A stretch of DNA of 64,000 bases from Pseudarthrobacter sp. SSS035. Its GTDB lineage: Bacteria; Actinomycetota; Actinomycetes; Actinomycetales; Micrococcaceae. Location of the stretch: positions 2,604,001-2,668,000 of the forward strand of contig NZ_CP096882.1 of the NCBI RefSeq assembly GCF_023273875.1. Reading direction: 5' to 3'. Shown here one piece after another: positions 52,416-61,068 of the stretch; positions within the stretch are counted from its first letter, which is position 1; every line of letters starts with the position of its first letter. The translations under genes were made by a program, and so were the position numbers. The notes beneath the pieces were generated by a model, which saw only the letters and a list, made by a program, of their open reading frames with translations, searched no databases and was not told where the DNA came from.

Positions 52416-52478
52416 CAACGCGGGGTCAGATACGGCCCATGGGGCGGGGTTTATTGGGCCGTATCTGACCCCGCGTTG
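52416..52478. terminator. 24-bp perfect hairpin after the xdh operon
   Basis: Arms 52416-52439 and 52455-52478 pair perfectly across a 15-base loop, starting 3 bases after the xanthine dehydrogenase stop. It is the longest perfect stem in the window and presumably stops or stabilises the xdh transcript. Confidence 0.7.
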
Positions 52479-52554
52479 CTGGCGAAGCAACCGTTTGTGA
52501 CCGGCCGTGTTTCGGCGACCCCTTGACTGATGCGTGACCCAGGTCATACCGTTA

Positions 52555-52590
52555 TTTCACTACTCGATACCTATTTTTCGCATTGTGGAA
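52555..52590. promoter_or_regulatory. paired dyads upstream of the allantoin permease
   Basis: TTTCGCATTGTGGAA (52576-52590) is a close match to the hyi-promoter box; a weak partner TTTCACTACTCGATA begins 21 bp upstream at 52555. They lie about 90-120 bp before the permease start, in a promoter position. Confidence 0.55.
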
Positions 52591-52674
52591 AAAGCAACGA
52601 CGCTTCTGCCGGTAGTTCCGGCATAAACCCCACAGCGGAACATATGGAAAACATCTTCAAGAAGTGAGATCACG

Positions 52675-54243
52675 ATGCAGACAACCCCGTTGACCGGCGT
52701 TGAACCGGCACCCGAGACAGAGGTTGGCCTGGGCAAAGCAGCCCATCCCTCCGTGGGTGTCGACGCGCTTTGCGATGTAGCCAGCGCCGCTTCCGGCACA
52801 ACCATCAGCCCCTCCCTCTACAACATCGACCTTGCCCCGACGAAGCGGGAAGGCCGCCGCTGGACCGGCTACAGTATCTTCACCCTGTGGGCCAACGACG
52901 TCCACAGCCTTGGCAACTACGCCTTCGCCATTGGCCTCTTCGCCCTCGGGCTGGGCGGCTGGCAGATCCTCCTCGCTTTGGGAGTCGGCGCCGTCCTGCT
53001 GTTTGCGCTCCTCAGCTTGTCCGGCTTTATGGGCGTAAAAACCGGTGTCCCGTTCCCCGTCATGAGCCGGATCAGCTTCGGCATCAGGGGCGCCCAGATT
53101 GCCAGCCTCCTGCGCGGGGCAGTGGCCGTGGCCTGGTTCGGCATCCAGACGTACCTCGCGTCCGTGGTGCTCAGGGTCATGCTCGTCGCCATGGTTCCCT
53201 CGCTGCAGGAGCTCGACACCAACTCTATTCTCGGCCTGTCCACGCTGGGCTGGGCTTCGTTCGTATTCCTCTGGATTGTCCAGCTGGTCATCGTCAGCTT
53301 CGGCATGGAGATGATCCGCAAGTATGAGGCCTTCGCCGGCCCCATCATCCTGGTCACCATGGCGGCCATCGCCGTCTGGATCTTCGTCGAAGCCGGCGGC
53401 TCCATCGCCTGGGCCGGGGACAACGCCCTCGAAGGCGGCGACATGTGGCGCACCATCTTCGCCGGCGGTGCCCTGTGGGTGGCCATTTACGGAACGTTCG
53501 TCCTGAACTTCTGCGACTTTACCCGGTCCGCCGTCTCCAAGCAGGCCGTCGTGCGCGGCAACTTCTGGGGCATCCCCATCAACATGCTCCTCTTCGGCGC
53601 GATCGTTGTGGTGATGGCCGGTGGACAGTTCAAGATCAACGGCACTGTCATCCAGAGCCCGTCGGACATCGTCCAGACCATCCCGAACACCCTGTTCCTT
53701 GTCCTGGCCTGCCTTGCCCTGCTGATCCTGACCATCGCCGTGAACCTGATGGCCAACTTTGTGGCCCCCGTCTACGCCCTGACCAACCTCTTCCCGAAGC
53801 ACCTGAACTTCCGCAAGGCGGCCTGGGTCAGCGGCACCATCGGCCTCATCATCCTGCCGTGGAACCTGTACAACAACCCGCTGGTCATCGTGTACTTCCT
53901 GGGCGGACTCGGAGCCCTGCTCGGCCCGCTGTTCGGCGTTGTCATGGCCGATTACTGGCTGCTGCGCCGCGGCAAGGTCAACGTCCTTGAGCTCTACTCC
54001 GAGGACCCGGCAGGTGCCTACTACTACAAAAAGGGCTACAACCCCCGGGCCATCATTGCCATGGTGCCTGCTGCCGCCATTGCACTCCTGATCGCCTTTG
54101 TTCCGGCACTGGAAGCGGCCGCCCCGTTCGCGTGGTTCGTCGCTGCCGGCATCGCCGCGGTGGTCTACTACGTCATCTCGGACCGCAGGCAGCGGCTCGA
54201 CGACGTCGACGGCGAATCCATCGCCGTCGCCAGCGCCCACTGA
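52675..54243 (+). CDS. NCS1-family allantoin/hydantoin permease
   Basis: A 522-residue membrane protein with 12 spans and hydrophilic ends. NCS1 landmarks are GYSIFTLWANDVHSLGNYAF near 63, MSRISFGIRGAQIASLLRG near 123 and WGIPINMLLFGAIV near 301. These are shared with the allantoin permease PucI and the hydantoin transporter Mhp1. A hydantoin-racemase-like gene follows 28 bp downstream, which favours allantoin or a related hydantoin as substrate. AAGTGAG precedes the ATG. Confidence 0.9.
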   Translation: MQTTPLTGVEPAPETEVGLGKAAHPSVGVDALCDVASAASGTTISPSLYNIDLAPTKREGRRWTGYSIFTLWANDVHSLGNYAFAIGLFALGLGGWQILLALGVGAVLLFALLSLSGFMGVKTGVPFPVMSRISFGIRGAQIASLLRGAVAVAWFGIQTYLASVVLRVMLVAMVPSLQELDTNSILGLSTLGWASFVFLWIVQLVIVSFGMEMIRKYEAFAGPIILVTMAAIAVWIFVEAGGSIAWAGDNALEGGDMWRTIFAGGALWVAIYGTFVLNFCDFTRSAVSKQAVVRGNFWGIPINMLLFGAIVVVMAGGQFKINGTVIQSPSDIVQTIPNTLFLVLACLALLILTIAVNLMANFVAPVYALTNLFPKHLNFRKAAWVSGTIGLIILPWNLYNNPLVIVYFLGGLGALLGPLFGVVMADYWLLRRGKVNVLELYSEDPAGAYYYKKGYNPRAIIAMVPAAAIALLIAFVPALEAAAPFAWFVAAGIAAVVYYVISDRRQRLDDVDGESIAVASAH

Positions 54244-54271
54244 CCGACCCGTCCTGAAAGAGGAAAGCACC

Positions 54272-55015
54272 ATGCGCATCCTGGTGGCCAACGTCAACAC
54301 CACACAGTCCATGACCGATTCCATCGCCGCGCAGGCAACACAGGCCGCGCTGCCGGACACGGAGATCGTGGGAATCACTCCGCGCTTCGGCGTAGACTCC
54401 TGCGAGGGAAACTTTGAGAGCTACCTCGCGGCGATCGCCGTGATGGACGCCGTCGTCAACTACCAGGAGCCGTTCGACGCCGTCATCCAAGCCGGCTACG
54501 GCGAGCACGGCCGCGAAGGGCTCCAGGAGCTCCTTGACGTTCCGGTAGTGGACATCACCGAGGCGGCCGCGAGCACCGCGATGTTCCTGGGCCACAAGTA
54601 CTCCGTGATCACCACCCTGGACCGGGCCGTGCCGCTGATCGAGGACCGGCTGAAGCTGGCCGGCCTCGACGCCCGGTGCGCCTCGGTCCGGGCCAGCGGC
54701 ATGGCCGTCTTGGAGTTGGAGGAGGAGCCGGAGCGCGCTGTGGAAGCCATCATCGAACAGGCGCTGCTGGCTGTCCGTGAGGACAAGGCGGAAGTCATTG
54801 TCCTGGGCTGCGGCGGCATGGCCGGTCTGGATGAGGAAATCCGGAAGCGTGCCGGCGTTCCCGTGGTGGACGGTGTGGCGGCTGCGGTCACCATCGCTGA
54901 ATCGCTGGTCCGGCTGCGGCTGAGCACCTCAAAGGTCCGGACCTACGCCACCCCGCGGCCCAAGACAGTCATAGGCTGGCCAATAACGGCAGCGGATGTG
55001 CCCGCTGCGCCTTAA
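54272..55015 (+). CDS. hydantoin/allantoin racemase-like protein (Asp/Glu racemase superfamily)
   Basis: 247 residues from ATG 54272 (AGAGGAAAG upstream). It has the hydantoin racemase layout: MRILVANVNTTQSMTDSI, VDSCEGNFES, and the second catalytic cysteine Cys180 in VLGCGGMAG. The first catalytic cysteine is replaced: AGYGEHG has Gly75 where racemases show Cys. It is co-transcribed with the NCS1 permease. One-base racemisation, an isomerase variant or a decarboxylase are all possible. Confidence 0.82.
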   Translation: MRILVANVNTTQSMTDSIAAQATQAALPDTEIVGITPRFGVDSCEGNFESYLAAIAVMDAVVNYQEPFDAVIQAGYGEHGREGLQELLDVPVVDITEAAASTAMFLGHKYSVITTLDRAVPLIEDRLKLAGLDARCASVRASGMAVLELEEEPERAVEAIIEQALLAVREDKAEVIVLGCGGMAGLDEEIRKRAGVPVVDGVAAAVTIAESLVRLRLSTSKVRTYATPRPKTVIGWPITAADVPAAP

Positions 55016-55058
55016 GCAGGCCATCAACAGCCCGGCCATCAACTCAAGGAGCGACCCC

Positions 55059-55838
55059 ATGACTGCAACCCACCGGCCCGCACATCCCCACCGGCCGGCA
55101 CCGGTCGCCGTCGTGACCGGTGCAGGCTCCGGGATTGGCAGGGCGGTGGCGCGGCTCATGCTGGCCGACGGGTACCGCGTGGTGTTGGCCGGCCGCCGTG
55201 AGGCTCCGCTGCTGGAGTCCGCGGCCGGCCACCGCCAGGCGCTGACGGTTCCCTGCGACGTGAGCGTGCCCGACGACGTCGAGCGCCTTTTCGCAGTGGC
55301 TCTCGGCAAGTGGGGGAGGGTTGACGTCCTGTTCAACAACGCGGGCGTGTTCGGCCCGGCGGCGTCGGTGGATGAAATCAGCGTGGCCGACTGGGACGCG
55401 GTGGTGGCGGTGAACCTGACCGGCTCCCTGCTCTGCGCCGCCGCTGCAGTACGGGCCATGAAGTCGCAGGAGCCGCAGGGTGGCCGCATCATCAACAACG
55501 GCTCCATAGCGGCGCATTCGCCGCGGCCCCGGACGGTGGCCTATACGGTCACCAAACACGCCATGACGGGCCTGACCAAGAGTATCGAGCTGGACGGCAG
55601 GGATTTTGGCATCACCTGCGGCCAGATCGACATCGGCAACACGGCCACGGACATCATGTCCACCATCGGCGTGGACTCCGGCGCCCTGCAGGCTGACGGC
55701 AGCCGCAGGGTGGAGCCCACGTTCCCGGTGCAGGACGCCGCGCGCGCTGTGCTCCTGATGGCAGGCATGCCGCCGTCGGCCAGTGTGGGCTCAGTGGTGA
55801 TCACTGCTGCGGGAATGCCGTTCATCGGTCGGGGCTGA
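55059..55838 (+). CDS. short-chain dehydrogenase/reductase
   Basis: 259 residues from ATG 55059 (AAGGAG upstream). It is a classical SDR: cofactor loop TGAGSGIGRAVA near 22, NNAGVFG near 91, catalytic Ser near 148 and YTVTK (Tyr about 161, Lys about 165). It is the third gene of the permease-racemase unit (43-bp gap). Substrate unknown; a ureido- or 2-oxoacid related to allantoin is only a guess by context. Confidence 0.85.
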   Translation: MTATHRPAHPHRPAPVAVVTGAGSGIGRAVARLMLADGYRVVLAGRREAPLLESAAGHRQALTVPCDVSVPDDVERLFAVALGKWGRVDVLFNNAGVFGPAASVDEISVADWDAVVAVNLTGSLLCAAAAVRAMKSQEPQGGRIINNGSIAAHSPRPRTVAYTVTKHAMTGLTKSIELDGRDFGITCGQIDIGNTATDIMSTIGVDSGALQADGSRRVEPTFPVQDAARAVLLMAGMPPSASVGSVVITAAGMPFIGRG

Positions 55839-56061
55839 CAAAGAATAATCCACACCCTTCCGCTGTGGAAGCGGACGTCCGCACCGGGGTTTTCCCGGGT
55901 GGGCGTCTGTTTCCGTGGCGGATTTTGCATGTTTGGAAGGATTCTTAGTACATGAAGTAGGCCACTTGGCCGAGGCGCTTGCGCTGCCGATCACGTGGCG
56001 CCCGTTCAGCTTCGGAGTGTCGAACCGCGTCTGAGCTGGGGATTCGGCAAGGATTGGGGCT

Positions 56062-56685
56062 ATGACCAAGAGATCTGTGCTTATCGGGGGACGCTTTTTC
56101 TTTGGCCTTTTGACGTTGGTGGCAGTGGGAACACAGCTGACAGTTCATTTGGGCATGGGCTACGACGTCTGGAACTTTTTCAGCTACTTCACTAATCTGT
56201 CCAACATCTTCGCTGCGTTGGTGCTTCTCATCAGCGGCTACAGGGTGCTGATCCGCAAACGCCCCAGCGAAATCGACGACGTTACCCGCGGCACGGCAAC
56301 CATCGCCATGGCCGTGGTGGGACTCGTGTTCGGTGCGCTGCTCGCGGGGGAAGATCTCGGCTCGCTGCTGCCGTGGGTCAACTTCGTGGTGCACTACCTG
56401 ATCCCGGTGGTCATGGTGGTGGACTGGCTCTTCCAACCGCCGCGGGCCACGCTCACGGTCAAGCACATCTGGTACTGGCTGCTCTACCCCGTCGGCTACC
56501 TGGTCTACAGCCTGGTCCGCGGGGCGTTGGTGAACTGGTACCCGTACTGGTTCGTCGACCCCGCACGGGCAGGTGGCTGGGGCGGAGTGGTGGTGTTTGC
56601 CCTCGCCATTTCCGTCGGCTTCCTGGTGGTGAGCCTGGCGATGCTGTGGCTCGGCAACAAGCTCAAGCGGCAGGTGGATTACTAG
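56062..56685 (+). CDS. Pr6Pr-family membrane protein
   Basis: 207 residues with six membrane segments and few loops. The pattern WNFFSYFTNLSNIFAALVLL near 37, VHYLIPVVMVVDWLFQPP near 109 and YWLLYPVGYLVYSLVRG near 132 is that of Pr6Pr (FAR-17a/AIG1-like) proteins, whose eukaryotic relatives hydrolyse fatty-acid esters. Function in bacteria is unknown. Convergent with the MobA-like gene. The 223 bp upstream hold no recognisable signal. Confidence 0.8.
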   Translation: MTKRSVLIGGRFFFGLLTLVAVGTQLTVHLGMGYDVWNFFSYFTNLSNIFAALVLLISGYRVLIRKRPSEIDDVTRGTATIAMAVVGLVFGALLAGEDLGSLLPWVNFVVHYLIPVVMVVDWLFQPPRATLTVKHIWYWLLYPVGYLVYSLVRGALVNWYPYWFVDPARAGGWGGVVVFALAISVGFLVVSLAMLWLGNKLKRQVDY

Positions 56686-56692
56686 GCTGGCG

Positions 56693-57301
56693 TTACTCCA
56701 GAAGGTGCAGCTGACCGGGGGTGTCGAGGTCTTCACCGGCGGAGAGGTCACTGAAATCGATGAGATCTATCAGTTCGGGATGGGCCTGGAGGAAATAGCG
56801 GGCCCCGGCGTCGCCCGTTGCCATTTCCGTGGCCTCAGCGCGGAGACTGGAATCCAGGAGCAGCGGATGTCCCCGCTGTTGTTTTCCATCGTTGCCACGG
56901 TAGGCGGCCGCCGTCACCCGGCCTGGCCGGTGGGATGCCAGCAACCGGGCAACGGCTTCTGCGGTCAGGCCGGGCATGTCCACGAGTGCGATGAGCACAT
57001 GGTCCCCCGGGGCTGCTGCGGTGACTCCCGCCCGGAACGAACTTCCCATTCCGCTGGCCCAGGCCGGGTTGTTGATGATCCGGTGCCGGCTGAGATCGGC
57101 GGCGGCCCGGACGGTTGCCGCGTCCGCGCCGAGCACCGTCACCACTTCGCGGCAGCCGCCGGCGAGCAGCACGTCGGCCAGGACTTCAACGAGCGTTCGG
57201 CCCTGGAACCGGAGTAGCGCTTTGGGGCCGAGCCCCAGCCGCGTTCCGGCGCCGGCGGCAAGCAGCACCGCCGTCGTGCGTTGTTTGTCCAGGTCAGCCA
57301 T
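56693..57301 (-). CDS. MobA-like nucleotidyltransferase (Moco cytidylyltransferase type)
   Basis: 202 residues. The nucleotide-binding N-terminus is AVLLAAGAGTRLGLGPKALL, then VTVLGADAATVRAA, NNPAWASGMGSSFRAGV and LIALVDMPGLTAEAV. This is the MobA/MocA group that adds CMP or GMP to molybdenum cofactor. Its closeness to the xanthine dehydrogenase region suggests MocA-type maturation (MCD cofactor) for that enzyme. It reads toward the Pr6Pr gene. Confidence 0.85.
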   Translation of the reverse strand: MADLDKQRTTAVLLAAGAGTRLGLGPKALLRFQGRTLVEVLADVLLAGGCREVVTVLGADAATVRAAADLSRHRIINNPAWASGMGSSFRAGVTAAAPGDHVLIALVDMPGLTAEAVARLLASHRPGRVTAAAYRGNDGKQQRGHPLLLDSSLRAEATEMATGDAGARYFLQAHPELIDLIDFSDLSAGEDLDTPGQLHLLE

Positions 57302-57322
57302 CGCCCCAGCCTATCCAGCCAC

Positions 57323-57371
57323 ATGACAGTTGACGGCAATGTTCCAGGGGAACACTGCCGTCAACTGTTGT
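57323..57371. repeat. hairpin, TGACGGCAGTGTT family, copy 3
   Basis: ACAGTTGACGGCAATGTTCC pairs with GGAACACTGCCGTCAACTGT around a short loop, with one mismatch. It lies directly after aceE on the minus strand and probably ends its transcript. It shares its core with the copies at 38181 and 38753. Confidence 0.7.
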
Positions 57372-57385
57372 CTCGATGAAGGGGG

Positions 57386-60148
57386 TCAGGCGTCGCCGCC
57401 CGTGCCGCCGGTGGTCCCGGCGTTGACGTCCAGGAGCTTGTAGCGGTCCAGTGCGTAGGCGGGCACGCCGCCGTCCACCTCGCCGCGCGAAGCCAGCAGC
57501 TGCAGCGTCTTCACCACAATCGAGTGGGTGTCGTTCTTGAAGAAGCGGCGGGCTGCGGCGCGGGTGTCGGAGAAGCCGAAGCCGTCGGCTCCGAGCGTGG
57601 CGAACTGGTGCGGGAGGAACTGGCGGATCTGGTCCGGGACGGCCTTCATGTAGTCGGTCACCGCCACCACGGGCCCCTGCGCATCGGCGAGCTGCTGCGT
57701 GACGAACGGTACTCGGGCGGGCTGGCCCGGGTTCAGGAAGGCCTCTTCCTCGGCGGCGAGCCCGTCGCGGCGCAGTTCGTTCCAGGACGTGACGGACCAG
57801 ACGTCGGCGGAGACGCCCCAGTCCTCGGCGAGGATCCGCTGGGCATCCAGGGCCCACGGGACGGAGACACCCGAGGCCAGGATCTGGCTCTTGGGCCCTT
57901 CGATACCCGACGCCGACACCCGGTAGATGCCTTTCAGCACACCGTTGACGTCGAGGTTCTCAGGTTCGGCCGGCTGGGAGATCGGCTCGTTGTAGACCGT
58001 GATGTAGTACATGAGGTTCTTATCGGATGCAGGTCCGGTTCCATCGCCGCTTGCGGCCGGCCCGTACATGCGCTCGATGCCGTCCCGGATGATGTGGCCC
58101 ATCTCGTACCCGTACGCGGGGTCGTAGGTGAGGACGGCCGGGTTGGTGGAGGCCAGGATCGGGGAGTGGCCGTCGGCGTGCTGCAGGCCTTCACCGGTCA
58201 GGGTGGTCCGGCCGGCGGTGGCGCCGATGATGAACCCGCGGGTCATCTGGTCCGCCGCTGCCCAGAAGGCGTCGCCGGTGCGCTGGAACCCGAACATGGA
58301 GTAGAACACATAGATCGGGATCAGCGGTACGCCGTGGGTGGCGTAGGCGGTGCCGGCGGCGGTGAACGCCGCGACCGCGCCTGCTTCGTTGATGCCGGGG
58401 TGGATCAGCTGGCCCTGGGCCGATTCCTTGTAGGCCAGGACCAGGTCCCGGTCCACGGAGAGATAGGCCTGGCCGTCCGGGTTGTAGATCTTGGCCGTGG
58501 GGAAGAATGCGTCCATGCCGAAGGTTCGGGACTCATCCGGAACGATGGGGACAATGCGATGTCCGAACTTTTTATCCCTGAGCAGGTCCTTGAGCAGGCG
58601 CACGAAGGTCATGGTGGTGGCCGCCTGCTGCTTGCCGGAACCGCGCTTGGCGACCTCGTAGGTTTTGGCGTCCGGCAGCTCCACCGGAGCGTGCTCCGGC
58701 CGGCGTTCGGGGACGAAACCGCCCAGGGCGCGGCGGCGTTCCATAAGGTACTGGATCTCGGGGGAGTCCATGCCGGGGTGGTAGTACGGGGGCCGGTAGA
58801 GGTCCGCGTCGAGCTGTTCGTCCGTGATGGGGATCCGGAGGTGGTCGCGGAATTTCTTCAGGTTATCGAGGGTGAGCTTTTTCATCTGGTGGGTCGCGTT
58901 GCGGCCCTCGAAGTGGGGTCCGAGTCCGTAGCCCTTGACCGTTTTGGCCAGGATCACGGTGGGCTTGCCCTTGAATTCGGTGGCTGCCTTATACGCGGCG
59001 TAGACCTTGTGGTAGTCGTGGCCGCCGCGCTTGAGGTTCCAGATCTCGTCATCGGAGAGGTCCGCGACCATGTCCTTGGTCTGCGGGGTTTTGCCGAAGA
59101 AGTGCTCGCGGACGAACCCGCCGGATTCTGCCTTGTAGGTCTGGTAGTCCCCGTCCGGGGTCTCGTTCATGATCTTCACGAGCGAGCCGTCGGCGTCCTG
59201 GGTGAGCAGGTCATCCCACTCCCGGCCCCAGACGACCTTGATGACGTTCCAGCCCGCGCCGCGGAAGAATGCTTCGAGTTCCTGCATGATCTTGCCGTTG
59301 CCGCGGACGGGACCGTCCAGGCGCTGGAGGTTGCAGTTGATCACAAAGTTCAGGTTGTCGAGCTTGTCGTTCGCGGCGAGCTGGAGCAGGCCGCGGGACT
59401 CGGGCTCGTCCATTTCGCCGTCGCCCAGGAACGCCCAGACCTGCTGGTCCGAGGTGTCTTTGAGGCCGCGGTTGTGCAGGTACCGGTTGGACTGGGCCTG
59501 GTAGATCGCGTTCATCGGGCCGATGCCCATCGAGACCGTGGGGAATTCCCAGAACTCCGGCATGAGGCGCGGGTGCGGGTAGGAGGAGAGCGCGTGGCCT
59601 TTCTTGGACTTTTCCTGCCGGAATCCGTCCAGGTCCTCCTCGGCGAGCCGGCCTTCCATGAACGCGCGGGCGTACATGCCGGGGGAGGCGTGGCCCTGGA
59701 AGAAGACCTGGTCGCCGCCGCCGGGGTGGTCCTTGCCGCGGAAGAAGTGGTTGAAGCCGACCTCGTACAGGGTGGCGGCGCCGGCGTACGTGGAGATGTG
59801 CCCGCCCACTCCGATATCGGACCGCTGTGCCCGGTGCACCATGATGGCGGCGTTCCAGCGCATGTACGCCCGGTACTTCTGTTCGATCTCTTCGTCCCCC
59901 GGGAACGCCGTTTCCTGGTCCACCGGGATGGTGTTCACGTAGTCCGTGGTGGTCACCATCGGCACGCCGACGCTCTGCGCGCCCGCCCTTTGGAGCAGGC
60001 TCCGCATGATGTATTGGGCACGTTCCGTACCCTGTTCCTGAATCAGGGCATCCAGGGACTCCAGCCATTCGGCGGTCTCTTCCGGATCACGATCGGGCAG
60101 CTGGTTTGTCAACCCGCTGAGGATATGGGAGGTCTCTTCTCCTGCAGC
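57386..60148 (-). CDS. aceE: pyruvate dehydrogenase E1 component (homodimeric)
   Basis: About 920 residues from GTG 60148 (AAGAGG upstream), starting (M)AAGEETSHILSGLTNQL; a TTG at 60187 is possible. It is a homodimeric-type thiamine diphosphate E1. Motifs: GHISTYAGAATLYEVGFNHF near 130, the ThDP motif GDGEMDEPESRG near 240 with NLNFVINCNLQRLDGPVRGN, and ATTMTFVRLLKDLL near 495. It decarboxylates pyruvate and acetylates E2. It stands alone; the E2/E3 genes are not in the window. No link to the purine genes is apparent except that pyruvate is their end product. Confidence 0.93.
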   Translation of the reverse strand, partial: AAGEETSHILSGLTNQLPDRDPEETAEWLESLDALIQEQGTERAQYIMRSLLQRAGAQSVGVPMVTTTDYVNTIPVDQETAFPGDEEIEQKYRAYMRWNAAIMVHRAQRSDIGVGGHISTYAGAATLYEVGFNHFFRGKDHPGGGDQVFFQGHASPGMYARAFMEGRLAEEDLDGFRQEKSKKGHALSSYPHPRLMPEFWEFPTVSMGIGPMNAIYQAQSNRYLHNRGLKDTSDQQVWAFLGDGEMDEPESRGLLQLAANDKLDNLNFVINCNLQRLDGPVRGNGKIMQELEAFFRGAGWNVIKVVWGREWDDLLTQDADGSLVKIMNETPDGDYQTYKAESGGFVREHFFGKTPQTKDMVADLSDDEIWNLKRGGHDYHKVYAAYKAATEFKGKPTVILAKTVKGYGLGPHFEGRNATHQMKKLTLDNLKKFRDHLRIPITDEQLDADLYRPPYYHPGMDSPEIQYLMERRRALGGFVPERRPEHAPVELPDAKTYEVAKRGSGKQQAATTMTFVRLLKDLLRDKKFGHRIVPIVPDESRTFGMDAFFPTAKIYNPDGQAYLSVDRDLVLAYKESAQGQLIHPGINEAGAVAAFTAAGTAYATHGVPLIPIYVFYSMFGFQRTGDAFWAAADQMTRGFIIGATAGRTTLTGEGLQHADGHSPILASTNPAVLTYDPAYGYEMGHIIRDGIERMYGPAASGDGTGPASDKNLMYYITVYNEPISQPAEPENLDVNGVLKGIYRVSASGIEGPKSQILASGVSVPWALDAQRILAEDWGVSADVWSVTSWNELRRDGLAAEEEAFLNPGQPARVPFVTQQLADAQGPVVAVTDYMKAVPDQIRQFLPHQFATLGADGFGFSDTRAAARRFFKNDTHSIVVKTLQLLASRGEVDGGVPAYALDRYKLLDVNAGTTGGTGGDA

Positions 60149-60271
60149 CACGTCCAGCCTCTTTTCATCGTTGAATAGTTGGCTCAAGTTTTCGTTCTGT
60201 GAGAAAACTTTATTGCATCTCGAGATTATCTAAGCCGCGATCCGCGCGTCAAGGCGAGCGGACGGTCACAA

Positions 60272-60304
60272 TCGGCTGCCAGGGGGTACAGCCCCGGCAG
60301 CCGA
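60272..60304 (-). terminator. hairpin ending the racemase/hydantoinase operon
   Basis: TCGGCTGCC (60272-60280) pairs with GGCAGCCGA (60296-60304), with an inner GGGG/CCCC pairing. It lies 24 bp beyond the stop codon of the last minus-strand gene of that operon. Confidence 0.6.
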
Positions 60305-60327
60305 CGGTGAGTTCCCGCAGCGCCGGC

Positions 60328-61059
60328 TCAGGCGGACGTGAGGAGCCTGCCCCAGCGCGGGTCCAGCAGCGGTGCGCCCGCCATCCTGAGGCAATGCCAC
60401 AGCGTTACGGCCACCGAGTCCAGCACGGGAACGTCAGTCTCGGCCTCAATTTCCGCGGTGATGTTGGCGCCGTAGAGGTTCGTGCAGAGGTAGATGACGG
60501 CGTCCGGCCCGGACGCGGCAAGCTCCAGCGACCCCGGACGCATCTCCTCATCCGCCACCCGGGCGAACGACTCGTTGTCGCTCAGGCCAAGGAAGCGGTG
60601 GTCGAGGGTCTTGATGCCGTCCCGGTGGTAGGACGCCACGATCTGTTCGTTGACGTCCCCGGTGTACGGAGTGAAGAGCCCGATGCGTTCGGTGCCGAAG
60701 GTCCGGAACGCTTCCATGTACGCCAGGGTGGACGTGGTGGCCGGGATGCCCGTGGCGTCCGTGATTTCCTCCACGAGCTGGCGGTCATGGTCGGCGCCGA
60801 GCCAGGAGCCGGAGGTGCCGTTCCAGGCGATGACGTCCACATCGGCGGTGGCGAGGAGTTCGGCGGCCGAACGCATGACCGCGGCATCGAACTGCTTGTC
60901 CGAGGATTTGTCCAGGGCAATCCGGGTGACCGGGATCCGGGCGAAGTGGATAGTGACGTCGTCCCGGTCGCCCAGGATCCGGTAGCTTTGCGGTTCGAGG
61001 CAGGTGTTGGAGGACGGCACGATCATGCCGATGCGCTTGGGGCGGGTTGTGGAAGGCAT
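60328..61059 (-). CDS. maleate cis-trans isomerase-like protein (Asp/Glu racemase superfamily)
   Basis: 243 residues. The fold signature is RIGMIVPSSNTCLEPQSY at the N-terminus, and a cysteine lies in YLCTNLYGANI (about 193). Where maleate isomerases and arylmalonate decarboxylases carry the first catalytic Cys (consensus CTSGS), this protein reads NGTSGS with Gly81. It is the last gene of the GntR-led operon, 9 bp after the hydantoinase. The combination suggests a one-cysteine mechanism, such as decarboxylation, or a non-enzymatic role. Confidence 0.78.
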   Translation of the reverse strand: MPSTTRPKRIGMIVPSSNTCLEPQSYRILGDRDDVTIHFARIPVTRIALDKSSDKQFDAAVMRSAAELLATADVDVIAWNGTSGSWLGADHDRQLVEEITDATGIPATTSTLAYMEAFRTFGTERIGLFTPYTGDVNEQIVASYHRDGIKTLDHRFLGLSDNESFARVADEEMRPGSLELAASGPDAVIYLCTNLYGANITAEIEAETDVPVLDSVAVTLWHCLRMAGAPLLDPRWGRLLTSA

Positions 61060-61068
61060 TGGGGGCTC

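Noticed and set aside
50223..52547. 774-codon minus-strand open frame opposite xanthine dehydrogenase
   Set aside because: Composition is typical of GC-rich antisense frames, and the plus strand encodes unmistakable Moco motifs.
57524..60178. 884-codon plus-strand open frame opposite aceE
   Set aside because: A valine/glutamate/arginine-rich shadow frame without domains; aceE on the minus strand is certain.
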